A DNA stretch of 64,000 bases from an uncultured Bacilli bacterium (GTDB taxonomy: Bacteria > Bacillota_I > Bacilli_A > RFN20 > CAG-631): contig CAKPXF010000013.1 in the NCBI GenBank assembly GCA_934201705.1, positions 1 through 64,000 on the forward strand, in the 5' to 3' direction. Position 1 is the stretch's first letter, and each line of letters begins with the position of its first letter. A program made the translations under genes and the position numbers. This document shows positions 1-9,928 of the stretch, piece by piece. The notes below the pieces were generated by a model. That model was not told where the DNA came from and searched no databases. It saw only the letters and a list, made by a program, of their open reading frames with translations.

Positions 1-27
1 GAATTTTTTATTGTACCGCATAATTAA

Positions 28-71
28 AAGTGAACCTCCTATGTTGTTGGTCCAACATATTCAGTTCACTT
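28..71. other. nested inverted repeat upstream of the first gene
   Basis: Outer arms AAGTGAAC (28-35) and GTTCACTT (64-71) enclose inner arms TATGTTG (40-46) and CAACATA (53-59); an alternative inner pairing TGTTGG/CCAACA is also possible. A T-rich but interrupted stretch follows. It could be the terminator of a gene left of the window or an operator. The rest of positions 1-249 shows no gene; a small palindrome CTACTATTAGTAG lies near 140-152. Confidence 0.35.
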
Positions 72-249
72 CAATTTAATTGCCTTTTTATTTACACTTA
101 ATAGAACATTAACATTATTATTTTTTGTAAAAAAACATTATCTACTATTAGTAGAGTCTCATAATATATTATGTTTCTAAATGAAACTTGATTAATCTAA
201 TTAAATAAATAGAATATCAAGTATAGAATAGAAATGTTAGGAGAAAAAA

Positions 250-3200
250 ATGAAAAATAAAAAATCGATTGTATTATTATTTTCAATGCTGTCATTATTA
301 GCAGTAAAAATTGATTTAAAAAATGTCTTAGCAAGTAGTAGTAAAGAACTTTTTCAAGGGTACTCATCACTAGATAATATAAGTAATGCACAATTAGAAA
401 TAGAGACTAACACTATAGAATTTTCAAGAAAGGACTATACTTCATTAACGTTTGATTATTCTTTAACTAATGTAAACTATGAAACTGATAGTGCTGGGAT
501 AACAGTTATAACTCATGGTTTAGGAGGAGATGCAAGTGGATGGAGTAATCAATCACATTATGGATATACATCTAATCTTGAATTTATTTATGATTCAAAT
601 TCGGTAATTGAAAAATTAAGGAAACAAACAAATGGCGATGTTTACTTAGCTAAATTTTCGAGTAAAGCTGACTTTTATCTTGAAAGATTGCGTGATTTAT
701 CTGCCGAAGAAGAAGTTGCAAAAGAATATTATAAAAATAATAATAGTTTATCATCATCTATTTTAGATTCATTAAAGTATGAAAACTCTGCAGAATATTT
801 AACATGCCTACCAAGTATTGATAAACATATTATAATAGTATTTCAAGCATTTGATCCTGGTTCAAATAATAACTTTATTTATGATCAATTTAATACTATG
901 CTTGACAAAGTATTATATGATTATAAAAAACTAAATAACGACAAATTAACAAGAGTCAACTTAATATCACATAGTAGAGGTGGAATAACTAATTTACAAT
1001 ATGCTCTTGATCATCCAAAATTAGTTAATCAAATGTTTTCAATTGCCACACCATTTTTAGGTTCCAAATTCGGTAATTCTCCTGTGGCACAAAATATTAT
1101 GCAATTAAATCCAAATGATCCAGCACGTGGTGAGCATGACATTTTAAATGAGGAAACTTATATGTCTTATCAAAATAGGTGGAACAAATACTTTGATGAC
1201 TTATATTCACGAATTGATTTTCATACAATTGGAAGTTATATAAGCTTAAATTACATTTATAAATTTATAAATTCAGATACAATTCTTCCAACATTATTAA
1301 ATAATTTAAAATTAAATCCAAATGATCCAAATTCAAATTTAAATATAAACGATATTAGAGAAAGTGTAAATTTTTGGTCAAATATAGATCATCTCATATT
1401 TTCCCTTTATAAAATAGGATTAATTAAAATTGAAAATATAATAACCGATCCTTCACTTTGTGAGTTGGCAAAAATTGCCGTGTCAATGATAGGAATTGAT
1501 CGAAATGATGATGCAGAAAATAATTTATCATTATATGATGACGCATTTATTGATTTAGACTCACAATTAGGTAAGGGATATAAGGGAATTAAAGAATATA
1601 GGAAAAAATTCAAGCCAAATAATACCGACACATCAAAAATTTCAACAAGCAATCCTGCTATCGGGCACAATTTAGAATGCAGAGATGAAGAAATTATTAC
1701 ATATATTTTACAAAACATTTTTTATAATACATCCGTTAGTAATCATTTTGTAACTTTCGAAAAAGCAGATGGTACTTTAAGAATTGATAATGCATATAGA
1801 ATTGAACAAGTTAATAATACTCTTACTATTCCAAGTATGATTAATAGAAAAGTTGTTAGTGAAATAAATGAAAATGCATTTGAAAATTATCGTAGTTTAA
1901 ACTCAAATGATTCAATAAACATATATATTCCATCTTCTATAAACAAGATTGGGAAAAAAGCATTTTATAATTGTACTTCTGTAGAATCTATAACATTTGA
2001 AAGCTCATCCTCTTTAGAAAGTATTGAGGAAGAAACATTTTCTGGATGTAACAAGTTGAAATCAATTAATTTACCATCATCCGTAAAGAAAATATATAAA
2101 AATGCTTTTTTAAGTTGTTCGTCACTTGAAAATATTACTCTTCCATTAAGCTTAAGAACACTATCAGGAAATGTCTTTATAGGATGTACTAACTTAAAGC
2201 AACTTACAATTAGTGAAGCAAATAGTACTTTTGCTACGGTAAATGGCGTTTTATATTCTAAAAGCATGAGATACCTTAAAATCTATCCAAGTGCAAGAGA
2301 AGAAACATCATTTACAGTTCCAAATGAAGTTATTACAATTTCCAAAGATGCATTTTTGGAAAACGAAAAGCTTTCTTCAATTAATTTAAATAATGTTACT
2401 ACTATAGATAATAATTCGTTTTTTAATTGTAGAAATCTTCAAACCATTAATTCTTATGTATTAGAAAAAAGCGATGAAAATGCGCTTATTGGCACAAAAT
2501 GGTTTGAAAATAAAAATGATATCGTAAAATTGGGTAAATGTTTAATTTCTTATCGAGGAAATTCTACAGAAATTACAACAAATGATTTGGCTGGTATTCA
2601 ATACATTTGCATGAATGCTTTTAGTATGACAAATGTAAATAAAATTGTAATTCCTAGTCAAATTAAAAGAATATATCAAAAAGCTTTCATAAATTGCAAA
2701 TCATTAAATGAAATAGTATTACTTGGTGATACTAAAATATATGATAATATAGTGGATACAGATAGTAATGCCAAAATATATGTTACTAATAATTTATATG
2801 ATAAATATGTAACTAATACTTCTATCACCAAACTTCGTGAAAAATTTTTAAAGATCTCAACAAACGTTAAAATAGTAACGCCAAGTAAAACATATAACGA
2901 AACATTCTATTATGGCGATGAATATACATTACCAAATTGTAAGCAAGAAGGATATACAACTTATTGGCTTGATGAAAATAATAAATATTATGACAATAAT
3001 GGCATTTGGAATTGCTATGAAAAGAATTTAGTAATTACTGCAAATTTTGACGAAAATGTTAAATTTGTTGATAAAAGCAACAATTTACTATTTGATTATA
3101 ATCTACAAAATGGTGATAATTATTCCATAAATAATAATGACATACTAATTAATAATAAAGTTGTTTACACCCTTCAAAATCCGCAAAAATATTATAAATA

Positions 3201-4689
3201 CACCTTTAAAATAGGTGAAGAAAATTCAATAAATGGCATCTATAATAATGATTTTATGAGTATAAAAATCGAAGAAATTCCAATTGAATACGTAGTGAGT
3301 ATATATAAATATCATGTTGGCGCAGACAATGAAGTTGAAACAGTTTCATTTACATGCCGTGATATAGCTAATCGTGGATATAAACATTTTTTGCCACCTA
3401 TTGATGCTAATGGTATATATGATTTTGAAGGATTCTATTTAGATGAAAATTATACAACTAAATTAGATAACCTATATTTGTTAATAGATAACCAGATTAA
3501 ATATTTATACGTAAATTGGACTGAAAAAGTATATACAGTGTATTATTATAATGGTGATGAATTACTAAGTATTGAAAAAGTAAAAGTTACAAATAGTAAA
3601 TATAGACTGGCTACAATTAATATTACAAAAAATTATTATTATTCAAATGGATGGAGAAAAATGGATGACAACAAAATCTATGATGAAAATGTTTCCTTTA
3701 ATCCAAAGGATGATGTTTATTTTCAAATAAATTGGATTCCTATAACATATAATATTTTTTATGAGAATCTTATGGGAGCATCGAATTCGATCAATCCTGA
3801 AACATATACTTATGAAACAGCAGAAATAAAATTAAATAACATATCAAAAACTAATTATAATTTTTTAGGTTGGTATAGTGATGTAAACTTCAAAAATAAA
3901 ATCACATCAATTAAAACTGGTAGTCATGGAAATATAATGTTATATGCAAAATGGAAAATTAATTACACTTATAGAAACAATAGAACTTTTACAATTACTG
4001 ACTCACCTGCCTCAGAAAATTCCTATGATAAGATTACTTTAAAAGACATATGTAATAATGTGTCTGATTTAATAGAATATAACTATTCTACAATTACTGT
4101 ACTTATAAATATTGATGTATGGGAAAAAGATGATGGCTATCAAAAAATATACATATATAATAAATTAAATAATGGAATTCTATTGTATGAAACTGAAATA
4201 GAACATGGTCGCAATAAAACTGATACTACACCAAAAACTTACTCGTTTGAATTTACTATAAATTTATCTGATTTAACTAGCGACAATGGATTTTATATAA
4301 TGTATTCAGCTAGAGGTTTTGCAAGTGATGATTGGTTGAATAGTAACTTGAAAGTAAATATTATAGCAACGCAAGCAAAAGCTTATCATGTACATAAAAA
4401 TATTAAATATGAATGGAATGATTTAACTTCACATAAATCTATTTGCTATTGTGGAAATGAAACTGTTGAAGGCCATGCAGTTCGCTCTGGAGGTAAAACA
4501 TGCGTTTTATGTGGTGGAAAAGTCGATAGGGGATTTATAATTATTGATAGTATAAAATCATGCAAATTTGTAACACGCAATGGTAGCTACATTTTACCAA
4601 ATGGTGTTATTGTACTTGTTGATGAAGATGTTGAAGCATACATAAATGGAACATTACTCTTTTATAATAAAGATGAAGAAGTTTCATAA
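250..4689 (+). CDS. secreted multidomain protein: lipase-like alpha/beta hydrolase + BspA-type LRR + InlB-type repeats
   Basis: A 1479-residue exported protein. Residues 1-30 form a signal peptide (charged start, hydrophobic core, LASS near the cleavage site). Residues ~80-260 look like an alpha/beta hydrolase: an oxyanion-type HGLGG at 89-93 and a nucleophile elbow SHSRGG with Ser242. The first Gly of the usual GxSxG is Ser here, and I cannot place the catalytic acid and His with certainty. Residues ~540-870 are BspA-type leucine-rich repeats (units like AFYNCTSVESITF). From ~1017 to 1236 there are InlB/Listeria-Bacteroides-type repeats (FEGFYLDENYTT, FLGWYSDVNF, LYAKWK). The C-terminus has paired Cys (CYCG, CVLCGGK) around residues 1400-1430, as in many gut surface proteins. 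RBS AGGAGA precedes the ATG. No LPXTG anchor is seen. A secreted lipase/esterase with adhesive repeats is the best reading; the substrate is unknown. Confidence 0.8.
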   Translation: MKNKKSIVLLFSMLSLLAVKIDLKNVLASSSKELFQGYSSLDNISNAQLEIETNTIEFSRKDYTSLTFDYSLTNVNYETDSAGITVITHGLGGDASGWSNQSHYGYTSNLEFIYDSNSVIEKLRKQTNGDVYLAKFSSKADFYLERLRDLSAEEEVAKEYYKNNNSLSSSILDSLKYENSAEYLTCLPSIDKHIIIVFQAFDPGSNNNFIYDQFNTMLDKVLYDYKKLNNDKLTRVNLISHSRGGITNLQYALDHPKLVNQMFSIATPFLGSKFGNSPVAQNIMQLNPNDPARGEHDILNEETYMSYQNRWNKYFDDLYSRIDFHTIGSYISLNYIYKFINSDTILPTLLNNLKLNPNDPNSNLNINDIRESVNFWSNIDHLIFSLYKIGLIKIENIITDPSLCELAKIAVSMIGIDRNDDAENNLSLYDDAFIDLDSQLGKGYKGIKEYRKKFKPNNTDTSKISTSNPAIGHNLECRDEEIITYILQNIFYNTSVSNHFVTFEKADGTLRIDNAYRIEQVNNTLTIPSMINRKVVSEINENAFENYRSLNSNDSINIYIPSSINKIGKKAFYNCTSVESITFESSSSLESIEEETFSGCNKLKSINLPSSVKKIYKNAFLSCSSLENITLPLSLRTLSGNVFIGCTNLKQLTISEANSTFATVNGVLYSKSMRYLKIYPSAREETSFTVPNEVITISKDAFLENEKLSSINLNNVTTIDNNSFFNCRNLQTINSYVLEKSDENALIGTKWFENKNDIVKLGKCLISYRGNSTEITTNDLAGIQYICMNAFSMTNVNKIVIPSQIKRIYQKAFINCKSLNEIVLLGDTKIYDNIVDTDSNAKIYVTNNLYDKYVTNTSITKLREKFLKISTNVKIVTPSKTYNETFYYGDEYTLPNCKQEGYTTYWLDENNKYYDNNGIWNCYEKNLVITANFDENVKFVDKSNNLLFDYNLQNGDNYSINNNDILINNKVVYTLQNPQKYYKYTFKIGEENSINGIYNNDFMSIKIEEIPIEYVVSIYKYHVGADNEVETVSFTCRDIANRGYKHFLPPIDANGIYDFEGFYLDENYTTKLDNLYLLIDNQIKYLYVNWTEKVYTVYYYNGDELLSIEKVKVTNSKYRLATINITKNYYYSNGWRKMDDNKIYDENVSFNPKDDVYFQINWIPITYNIFYENLMGASNSINPETYTYETAEIKLNNISKTNYNFLGWYSDVNFKNKITSIKTGSHGNIMLYAKWKINYTYRNNRTFTITDSPASENSYDKITLKDICNNVSDLIEYNYSTITVLINIDVWEKDDGYQKIYIYNKLNNGILLYETEIEHGRNKTDTTPKTYSFEFTINLSDLTSDNGFYIMYSARGFASDDWLNSNLKVNIIATQAKAYHVHKNIKYEWNDLTSHKSICYCGNETVEGHAVRSGGKTCVLCGGKVDRGFIIIDSIKSCKFVTRNGSYILPNGVIVLVDEDVEAYINGTLLFYNKDEEVS

Positions 4690-4730
4690 ATATAACTAAT
4701 TTACATAAAAAATATAGGGAGGAATAAATT

Positions 4731-6653
4731 ATGAATTTAAAAAAAGCTAGTGTGATAGTTTTCTTGCTTATATCTTCTATATCATGTAAGCATGGAAATA
4801 GTGATGTATCTATATCGTCTTCATCAAGTGAAGATATTGAAGAAAGTAGCGGTGAATATGTAGATTTATATCGCGATTATGATTATAATAATAATGGCAC
4901 ACTTCTTAAAATTAAAAATATCAAAATTGAAAGCAATCAAATTACCATACCTTCTTCAATAAATGGTAAAACAATTAAAACTATTTATAGTAATGTTTTT
5001 TCAGATTTTGAATTTAATAATGATAAATTAATAACATTGATTATACCAAGTACAATTATTAAAATTCATGATAATGCTTTTAGTAATTGTAACTTTATTG
5101 AAAAAGTAGTTTTTGATTCAACTTCAAAATTAGAGGAAATAAATGAAGGTGTTTTTAGCTATTGTACAAATTTAAAAGAAATTGTTTTCCCTACAACTCT
5201 TAAAAAAATAGAGAAAGATTCATTTTTAGAATGTAAATCATTAACAAAAATAATATTGCCAAAAACAATAAAAACTATTTCTGCATCGGCATTTTATAAA
5301 TGCGAAAATCTGGAAGGATTTTATATTGATGGGGAAAGTGAATATATTACGATTATTGATGGAGTAATATATTCGAAAAATAGAAAAACACTAAGAATTT
5401 ATCCATATGGAAAAAAGGAAAAGACATATAAAGTACTACCTGAAGCCTATTCAATTAATAGTGAAGCATTCTATTCAAACCCTTATTTGGAAACAATTGA
5501 TTTAAACAATGTCAAAAGTATTCATAGTAAAGCATTTTTTAACTGCAGTAATCTTAAAACTATTTGTGGTCAATCTTTGTGCGACATCTTATACGATAAT
5601 CCATTTTTATTAACTAAATGGTATGAAGAGCAACCCGACTTTGCAAAAATTGGAAATTGCTTAATAGGCTATAAAGGAAAAGAAAAGATTATTAATCAGA
5701 ATAGTTTAAGTGATATAAAATATATTTCTTGCAATGCATTCAATGAAACTCCTATTGAAGAAATTACTATTCCAAGTAATGTAGAAAGAATATGGCAATA
5801 TGCATTTATTAATAATTATTCTTTAAAGAAAGTCACTATATTAGGTGATTGCAAAATAGATTCTACCGTTTTTAAAGGTAATAATCCATACTTAAAAGTA
5901 TATGTGAGAAATAGTTTATATAATATTTACAAAGATGACCCTGATTATAAAAATATAGATTATTCGCTTATTAAAATAACTAGTAATGTATCATTAAATA
6001 TTAATGGAAATATTGCTTATGAAACTTTAAATTATGGAGATGAATATGACTTTTCTAACTATTTAGATAATGATAATTCTTGCTTTATTGATGAATATAA
6101 TAAATACTATCCTATTAAGGGAATATGGGATAATATAAACACAAGTTTAGTGCTTTATTTAGCTAATAATGATAAAGTTAAATTTGTCGATAAAAACTAC
6201 CATTTACTATTTGATTATAATCTACAAAATGGTGATAGTTATTCTATAAATAATAATGATATACTCATTAATAATGAAGTTGTTTACACTCTTACAAATC
6301 CACAAAAGTATTATAAATACACATTTAAAATAGATGAAGATAATTCAGCAAATGGTATCTTTAACAATAATTTTATTATTATTCAAGTTGAAGAAACTCC
6401 CATTGAATATGTTGTGAGTATATATAAATATCATATTGGTGCATACAATGAACTTGGAAATGTTCCATTTACATGTCGTGATATAGCTAATCGCGGATTT
6501 AAACATTTTTTACCACCTGTTGATCCAAATAATATGTATAATTTTGAAGGATTATATTTAGATGAAAATTATACAACTAAATTAGAAAATCTATATTTGT
6601 TAATAGATAATCAAATAAACTATTTGTATGCAAAATGGGTTAAAACTAAATAA
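4731..6653 (+). CDS. BspA-type LRR lipoprotein, paralogue of the upstream gene
   Basis: A 640-residue lipoprotein: hydrophobic N-terminus ending in a lipobox-like SISC with Cys19 as the likely acylated residue, followed by a Ser-rich linker. Residues ~107-390 are BspA-type LRRs, and the C-terminal ~150 residues carry an InlB-type repeat. Residues ~482-637 are almost the same as residues ~936-1090 of the preceding protein (shared FDYNLQNGD, YYKYTFKI, CRDIANRG, YTTKL), so the two arose by duplication or have exchanged sequence. This copy lacks the hydrolase domain and the Cys-rich end. RBS GGGAGG lies 9 bases before the ATG. The 41-base gap suggests co-transcription. Probably a surface-bound adhesin or binding protein. 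Confidence 0.8.
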   Translation: MNLKKASVIVFLLISSISCKHGNSDVSISSSSSEDIEESSGEYVDLYRDYDYNNNGTLLKIKNIKIESNQITIPSSINGKTIKTIYSNVFSDFEFNNDKLITLIIPSTIIKIHDNAFSNCNFIEKVVFDSTSKLEEINEGVFSYCTNLKEIVFPTTLKKIEKDSFLECKSLTKIILPKTIKTISASAFYKCENLEGFYIDGESEYITIIDGVIYSKNRKTLRIYPYGKKEKTYKVLPEAYSINSEAFYSNPYLETIDLNNVKSIHSKAFFNCSNLKTICGQSLCDILYDNPFLLTKWYEEQPDFAKIGNCLIGYKGKEKIINQNSLSDIKYISCNAFNETPIEEITIPSNVERIWQYAFINNYSLKKVTILGDCKIDSTVFKGNNPYLKVYVRNSLYNIYKDDPDYKNIDYSLIKITSNVSLNINGNIAYETLNYGDEYDFSNYLDNDNSCFIDEYNKYYPIKGIWDNINTSLVLYLANNDKVKFVDKNYHLLFDYNLQNGDSYSINNNDILINNEVVYTLTNPQKYYKYTFKIDEDNSANGIFNNNFIIIQVEETPIEYVVSIYKYHIGAYNELGNVPFTCRDIANRGFKHFLPPVDPNNMYNFEGLYLDENYTTKLENLYLLIDNQINYLYAKWVKTK

Positions 6654-6670
6654 ATTTAGGAGCAAAAATT

Positions 6671-6702
6671 GCCAGTTGATAATGAATCAGGTAGCTTTTT
6701 TT
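6671..6702 (+). terminator. weak intrinsic terminator after the LRR genes
   Basis: GCCAGTTGAT can pair imperfectly (two mismatches) with AATCAGGTAGC, followed by seven Ts. It is the first candidate stop for the LRR pair; the stronger hairpin at 6736-6768 may do the job instead. Confidence 0.3.
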
Positions 6703-6735
6703 ACCATCATCACTAAAATTGATTCCCTAATAAGC

Positions 6736-6768
6736 AAAAAAATAAAGTCATCCAAGGCTTTATTTTTT
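6736..6768. terminator. bidirectional intrinsic terminator between convergent genes
   Basis: Arms AAATAAAG and CTTTATTT flank TCATCCAAGG, with an A-run on the left and a T-run on the right, so it can act on both strands. It overlaps the last two Lys codons and the stop codon of the minus-strand helicase gene. Confidence 0.65.
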
Positions 6769-9345
6769 GTTATATAATTTATTTTTAGTAAATATTTCAA
6801 TATTGCTATACTTTATTTCATAAATTCTTCTCGCCTTTATTACTTTTAATCTATTTTGTTTATTCTTAGTAAATACTGCTTCTGAAGGTCCAATAAATTT
6901 ATAAAACTCTTTTTTAAATATTTTAACTAAATCTTTATTCTTTTTAAAAGTGTCTGGAACAACATAATATTCAAACTGGAAGAAATGCTTAGGAAGAGCT
7001 AAAATATATCTTGCTTCACTTACATCATTTAACAATTGTTTAATTGCTGTTGAAAAAATATCTTGCTCATATGTTGAAGCGTTAAGTAAATAAATATTTG
7101 AAAAATTGTTTTTATCATTAAATACTTTTATTTTAATATTACTTGATTGAATAATTTTAGCTTTCTTTAAAGCATTTAATATAACATAGCCTAATATCTT
7201 TAATTTTCTGTGTGGCTTTGATAAATGAATAAATGTTAAAAAATTTTTTATAAAAGCAATAGCAATAAAAATTTGAATAACTAAATATATAAGAATGGAA
7301 ATTATACTTAAAACATTACTTCTTAATAAATTCTTTAATAAACCATAATTAATAAATGAGGCAGTAGCACATAATAAAATATTAGTTAAACTAGCAAAAA
7401 ATGAATATTCCTTTTTTAATCTTTTATTACTAACGCTTGTAATTTTATTAAGGGATGAAATATCAGCAGCTGAATTTATACAAGTAAGCCAGGCATCTTT
7501 GACCTTTTTCTTGTTTTTAGCTTCTTCTAGCATATATTTGTTTAAGTTATTAATATCATCAACATTTTTTGGAATATTAAGAATATTTAATCTTTCTAAG
7601 CCATTTTCAATTAAATTGTTATTTGTATCAATTCCAACAAAGGTTTGAAAACGTTTCTTTAAAGCATAGTAATCAGTAGAATAATTAAAATCATAAGGAT
7701 TTAAACAAACTAAATGCCAAATGTTAGCAACCTTATTAGGATCATTTTTGTTAGTTCTAATAGCTCTTCCTCTAATTTGATTGCTTGAAACATAAGAATT
7801 AATAAAGCTTGCAATTATTAAAGTATTAATAATTGGTGAATCCCAGCCTTCCCCAAGTAATGCTTTTGTTCCTATTAAAACATTAAATAAATTTTTTTCA
7901 AAAAATTCTGTTAATAATAAAACTATTTTCTTCTTGTTAGTATTATTTATTTTTAATGAAACATAATTTGAATTATTAATTTCTCTATATTCAAATTCTT
8001 CACTTAAATAAATGCAACAATTTTTAGGTATTATACAAATTGTACCAGTTAAGCAACAAAGGCTGATACCATCTATATTGCATCTCCTTAAATGTTCAAA
8101 AATTGGAATAGTTCCAAAGTCATCGATTTTTGCATTTGAATTAATTAAGCTAATGGTATTGCTTTTAATATAATCTGTTAGAATTAGACAATGTATATTA
8201 TCTGTTAACGCTGTGTATTCACTTTTTACAATAGCTTCAATTGAATTAAGCTTTGATAAAGACATTGACATTATTTGATTGCATCTTTCATCATAAACAA
8301 TACAAACCTTACGATTATTAACAACTCCTAAAGCTGAAAGCTCCCTTTTCAAAGACATTAAAAAAGTTTTATCAATTTCATATGATAAATTATCATCAAA
8401 CAATGCTTTTTGTAATAATATTTGCATTTTTTCAATATCAAATTTTTTGTTTTTCAATAAAAGTTTAATAAAAAATGGAACTTTTTGTTTATTTTCCATT
8501 AAAAAAGTCATAATGGCTTGAAAATAAATATTATCTTCATAATACAAATTTCTAAGATTATAATACTCTTTTAAGTGTTTATTACTTAAAATCACGTTAA
8601 GCAATTGTTGATTATTTTTATATTTTACATACACCTTAATACCATTTGAATATGATTTTAAAATGCTTTCTTCTTCCTTTTTTAAAGGATATGAAAAATA
8701 AATATAGTCTTGATGTGGACAAATACAATTATCCTTTATTAGCTCAAGAGGAAATATTTCATCATCAATTGGTCCACATAAATCAATGTATTTATCAAAT
8801 TCTTGCATGCTTGAATCATAAGGAGGAGTTGCTGTTAAAGAAATAATATATGGATTATCTATATAGCTTGTTAATAATTCAAGTGATTTCCACCAATCAT
8901 TTTTTAAGTGGTGACATTCATCTAAGCAAATTGTTTGAATATTGTTTCTTTTTAAAAAATCCTTTAAATTAAATGTAGAGTAATCGATTTCTTTTTCTTC
9001 ATCTTCATCATCTTTACCTTTTTTTATTGCTTGATGAAGTGATTGATATGTAATACAAATAATTAAAGCATCATCATTAAATTCATTACTTATTAAATTA
9101 GAAGAATTTAAAAAGTCATTATTAAAACGATTTAACCATTGCTCACGTATAGCAATGCTTGGAGTTAAAACTAAGCATCTTTTATTTAATTCTTTAATTA
9201 TCTGTAAGCCTAGTGTTGTTTTTCCACTTCCACTTGGAGCAACTATATGAATTTTACTATCGCTTAAATAAGAGTTTAATCTATCTAAAACTCTTTTTTG
9301 ATATGGACGATTAATACCTTTAAAGCTTATTGAATTAAAATCCAC
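6760..9345 (-). CDS. SF2 DEAD/DEAH-type helicase with C-terminal membrane segments
   Basis: An 861-residue superfamily 2 ATPase. Visible motifs: Q-like PYQKRVL (14-20), Walker A GSGKTT (39-44), DECHH box (~141), TATPP motif III, and QIRGRAIR motif VI (~525). The order and the type III-restriction/DEAD layout fit a nucleic-acid-dependent ATPase. Unusually, residues ~650-705 hold two strongly hydrophobic stretches (near NILLCATASF and IYLVIQIFIAIAF) likely to span the membrane, followed by ~150 residues I do not recognise. The start is GTG with RBS AAGGAG. It follows the O-methyltransferase by 14 bases and is last in the gmk operon. No nuclease or methylase partner is adjacent, so a restriction role is not supported. 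Function unknown. Confidence 0.75.
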   Translation of the reverse strand: MDFNSISFKGINRPYQKRVLDRLNSYLSDSKIHIVAPSGSGKTTLGLQIIKELNKRCLVLTPSIAIREQWLNRFNNDFLNSSNLISNEFNDDALIICITYQSLHQAIKKGKDDEDEEKEIDYSTFNLKDFLKRNNIQTICLDECHHLKNDWWKSLELLTSYIDNPYIISLTATPPYDSSMQEFDKYIDLCGPIDDEIFPLELIKDNCICPHQDYIYFSYPLKKEEESILKSYSNGIKVYVKYKNNQQLLNVILSNKHLKEYYNLRNLYYEDNIYFQAIMTFLMENKQKVPFFIKLLLKNKKFDIEKMQILLQKALFDDNLSYEIDKTFLMSLKRELSALGVVNNRKVCIVYDERCNQIMSMSLSKLNSIEAIVKSEYTALTDNIHCLILTDYIKSNTISLINSNAKIDDFGTIPIFEHLRRCNIDGISLCCLTGTICIIPKNCCIYLSEEFEYREINNSNYVSLKINNTNKKKIVLLLTEFFEKNLFNVLIGTKALLGEGWDSPIINTLIIASFINSYVSSNQIRGRAIRTNKNDPNKVANIWHLVCLNPYDFNYSTDYYALKKRFQTFVGIDTNNNLIENGLERLNILNIPKNVDDINNLNKYMLEEAKNKKKVKDAWLTCINSAADISSLNKITSVSNKRLKKEYSFFASLTNILLCATASFINYGLLKNLLRSNVLSIISILIYLVIQIFIAIAFIKNFLTFIHLSKPHRKLKILGYVILNALKKAKIIQSSNIKIKVFNDKNNFSNIYLLNASTYEQDIFSTAIKQLLNDVSEARYILALPKHFFQFEYYVVPDTFKKNKDLVKIFKKEFYKFIGPSEAVFTKNKQNRLKVIKARRIYEIKYSNIEIFTKNKLYNKK

Positions 9346-9359
9346 TTAATCCACTCCTT

Positions 9360-9926
9360 TTACTTTTTCTTTAAAAAAGCAATACCATCTCCAATTGGTA
9401 AATAAGAAACATCAAAATCAGTTAACTTATTAAGATATTCCTTTAATTCATTAATTTTTTGCTCATAGAAAACTCTTTTTTTCATACTAACATGCTGTTT
9501 AAAATCATTTAAATCCATATTATCGATTATAATTATGCCATTATCCTTTAAATTAACACGATATTTTTCAAAAAACAAAATGTTTTTTGCTTTGGCGGCA
9601 TCAATAAATATTAAGTCAAATTTTTGTGAAATAAAAACTGTTAAAGCATCATCATTAATAGCACTAACTTTATTTTCAACATTAAAATCCTTAATGTTTT
9701 CTATACATAAATCGTATCTATTTAAATCATGCTCAATGGTTGTAACATAAACATTGTCTAATAAAGCTAGATTAATTGTTGTATAACCAATTGCACTACC
9801 TATTTCTAAAATATCAGTATAATTATTATCAACAACCAATTTTTGTAAAAAGGCAACAAAATCCTTCCTAGCAATCGGGACAAAATTATCTTTGGCATAT
9901 TGTTCAATTTCTTCAAATGTTTTCAT
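9360..9926 (-). CDS. class I SAM-dependent O-methyltransferase (TrmR/caffeoyl-CoA OMT family)
   Basis: 188 residues with the Rossmann methyltransferase motifs: ILEIGSAIGYTT (motif I), the acidic residue after strand 2 (TIEHD), DLIFIDAAK (motif II region) and IIIIDNM, which in this family helps bind a divalent metal. In Bacillus, the closest family member TrmR methylates 5-hydroxyuridine in tRNA to methoxyuridine; that function here is inference from family and length. RBS GGAGAA precedes the ATG. The start is 2 bases after the gmk stop, so they are co-transcribed. Confidence 0.75.
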   Translation of the reverse strand: MKTFEEIEQYAKDNFVPIARKDFVAFLQKLVVDNNYTDILEIGSAIGYTTINLALLDNVYVTTIEHDLNRYDLCIENIKDFNVENKVSAINDDALTVFISQKFDLIFIDAAKAKNILFFEKYRVNLKDNGIIIIDNMDLNDFKQHVSMKKRVFYEQKINELKEYLNKLTDFDVSYLPIGDGIAFLKKK

Positions 9927-9928
9927 TT

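Noticed and set aside
1..249. A riboswitch before the first LRR gene
   Set aside because: The hairpins at 28-71 do not match any riboswitch core I know.
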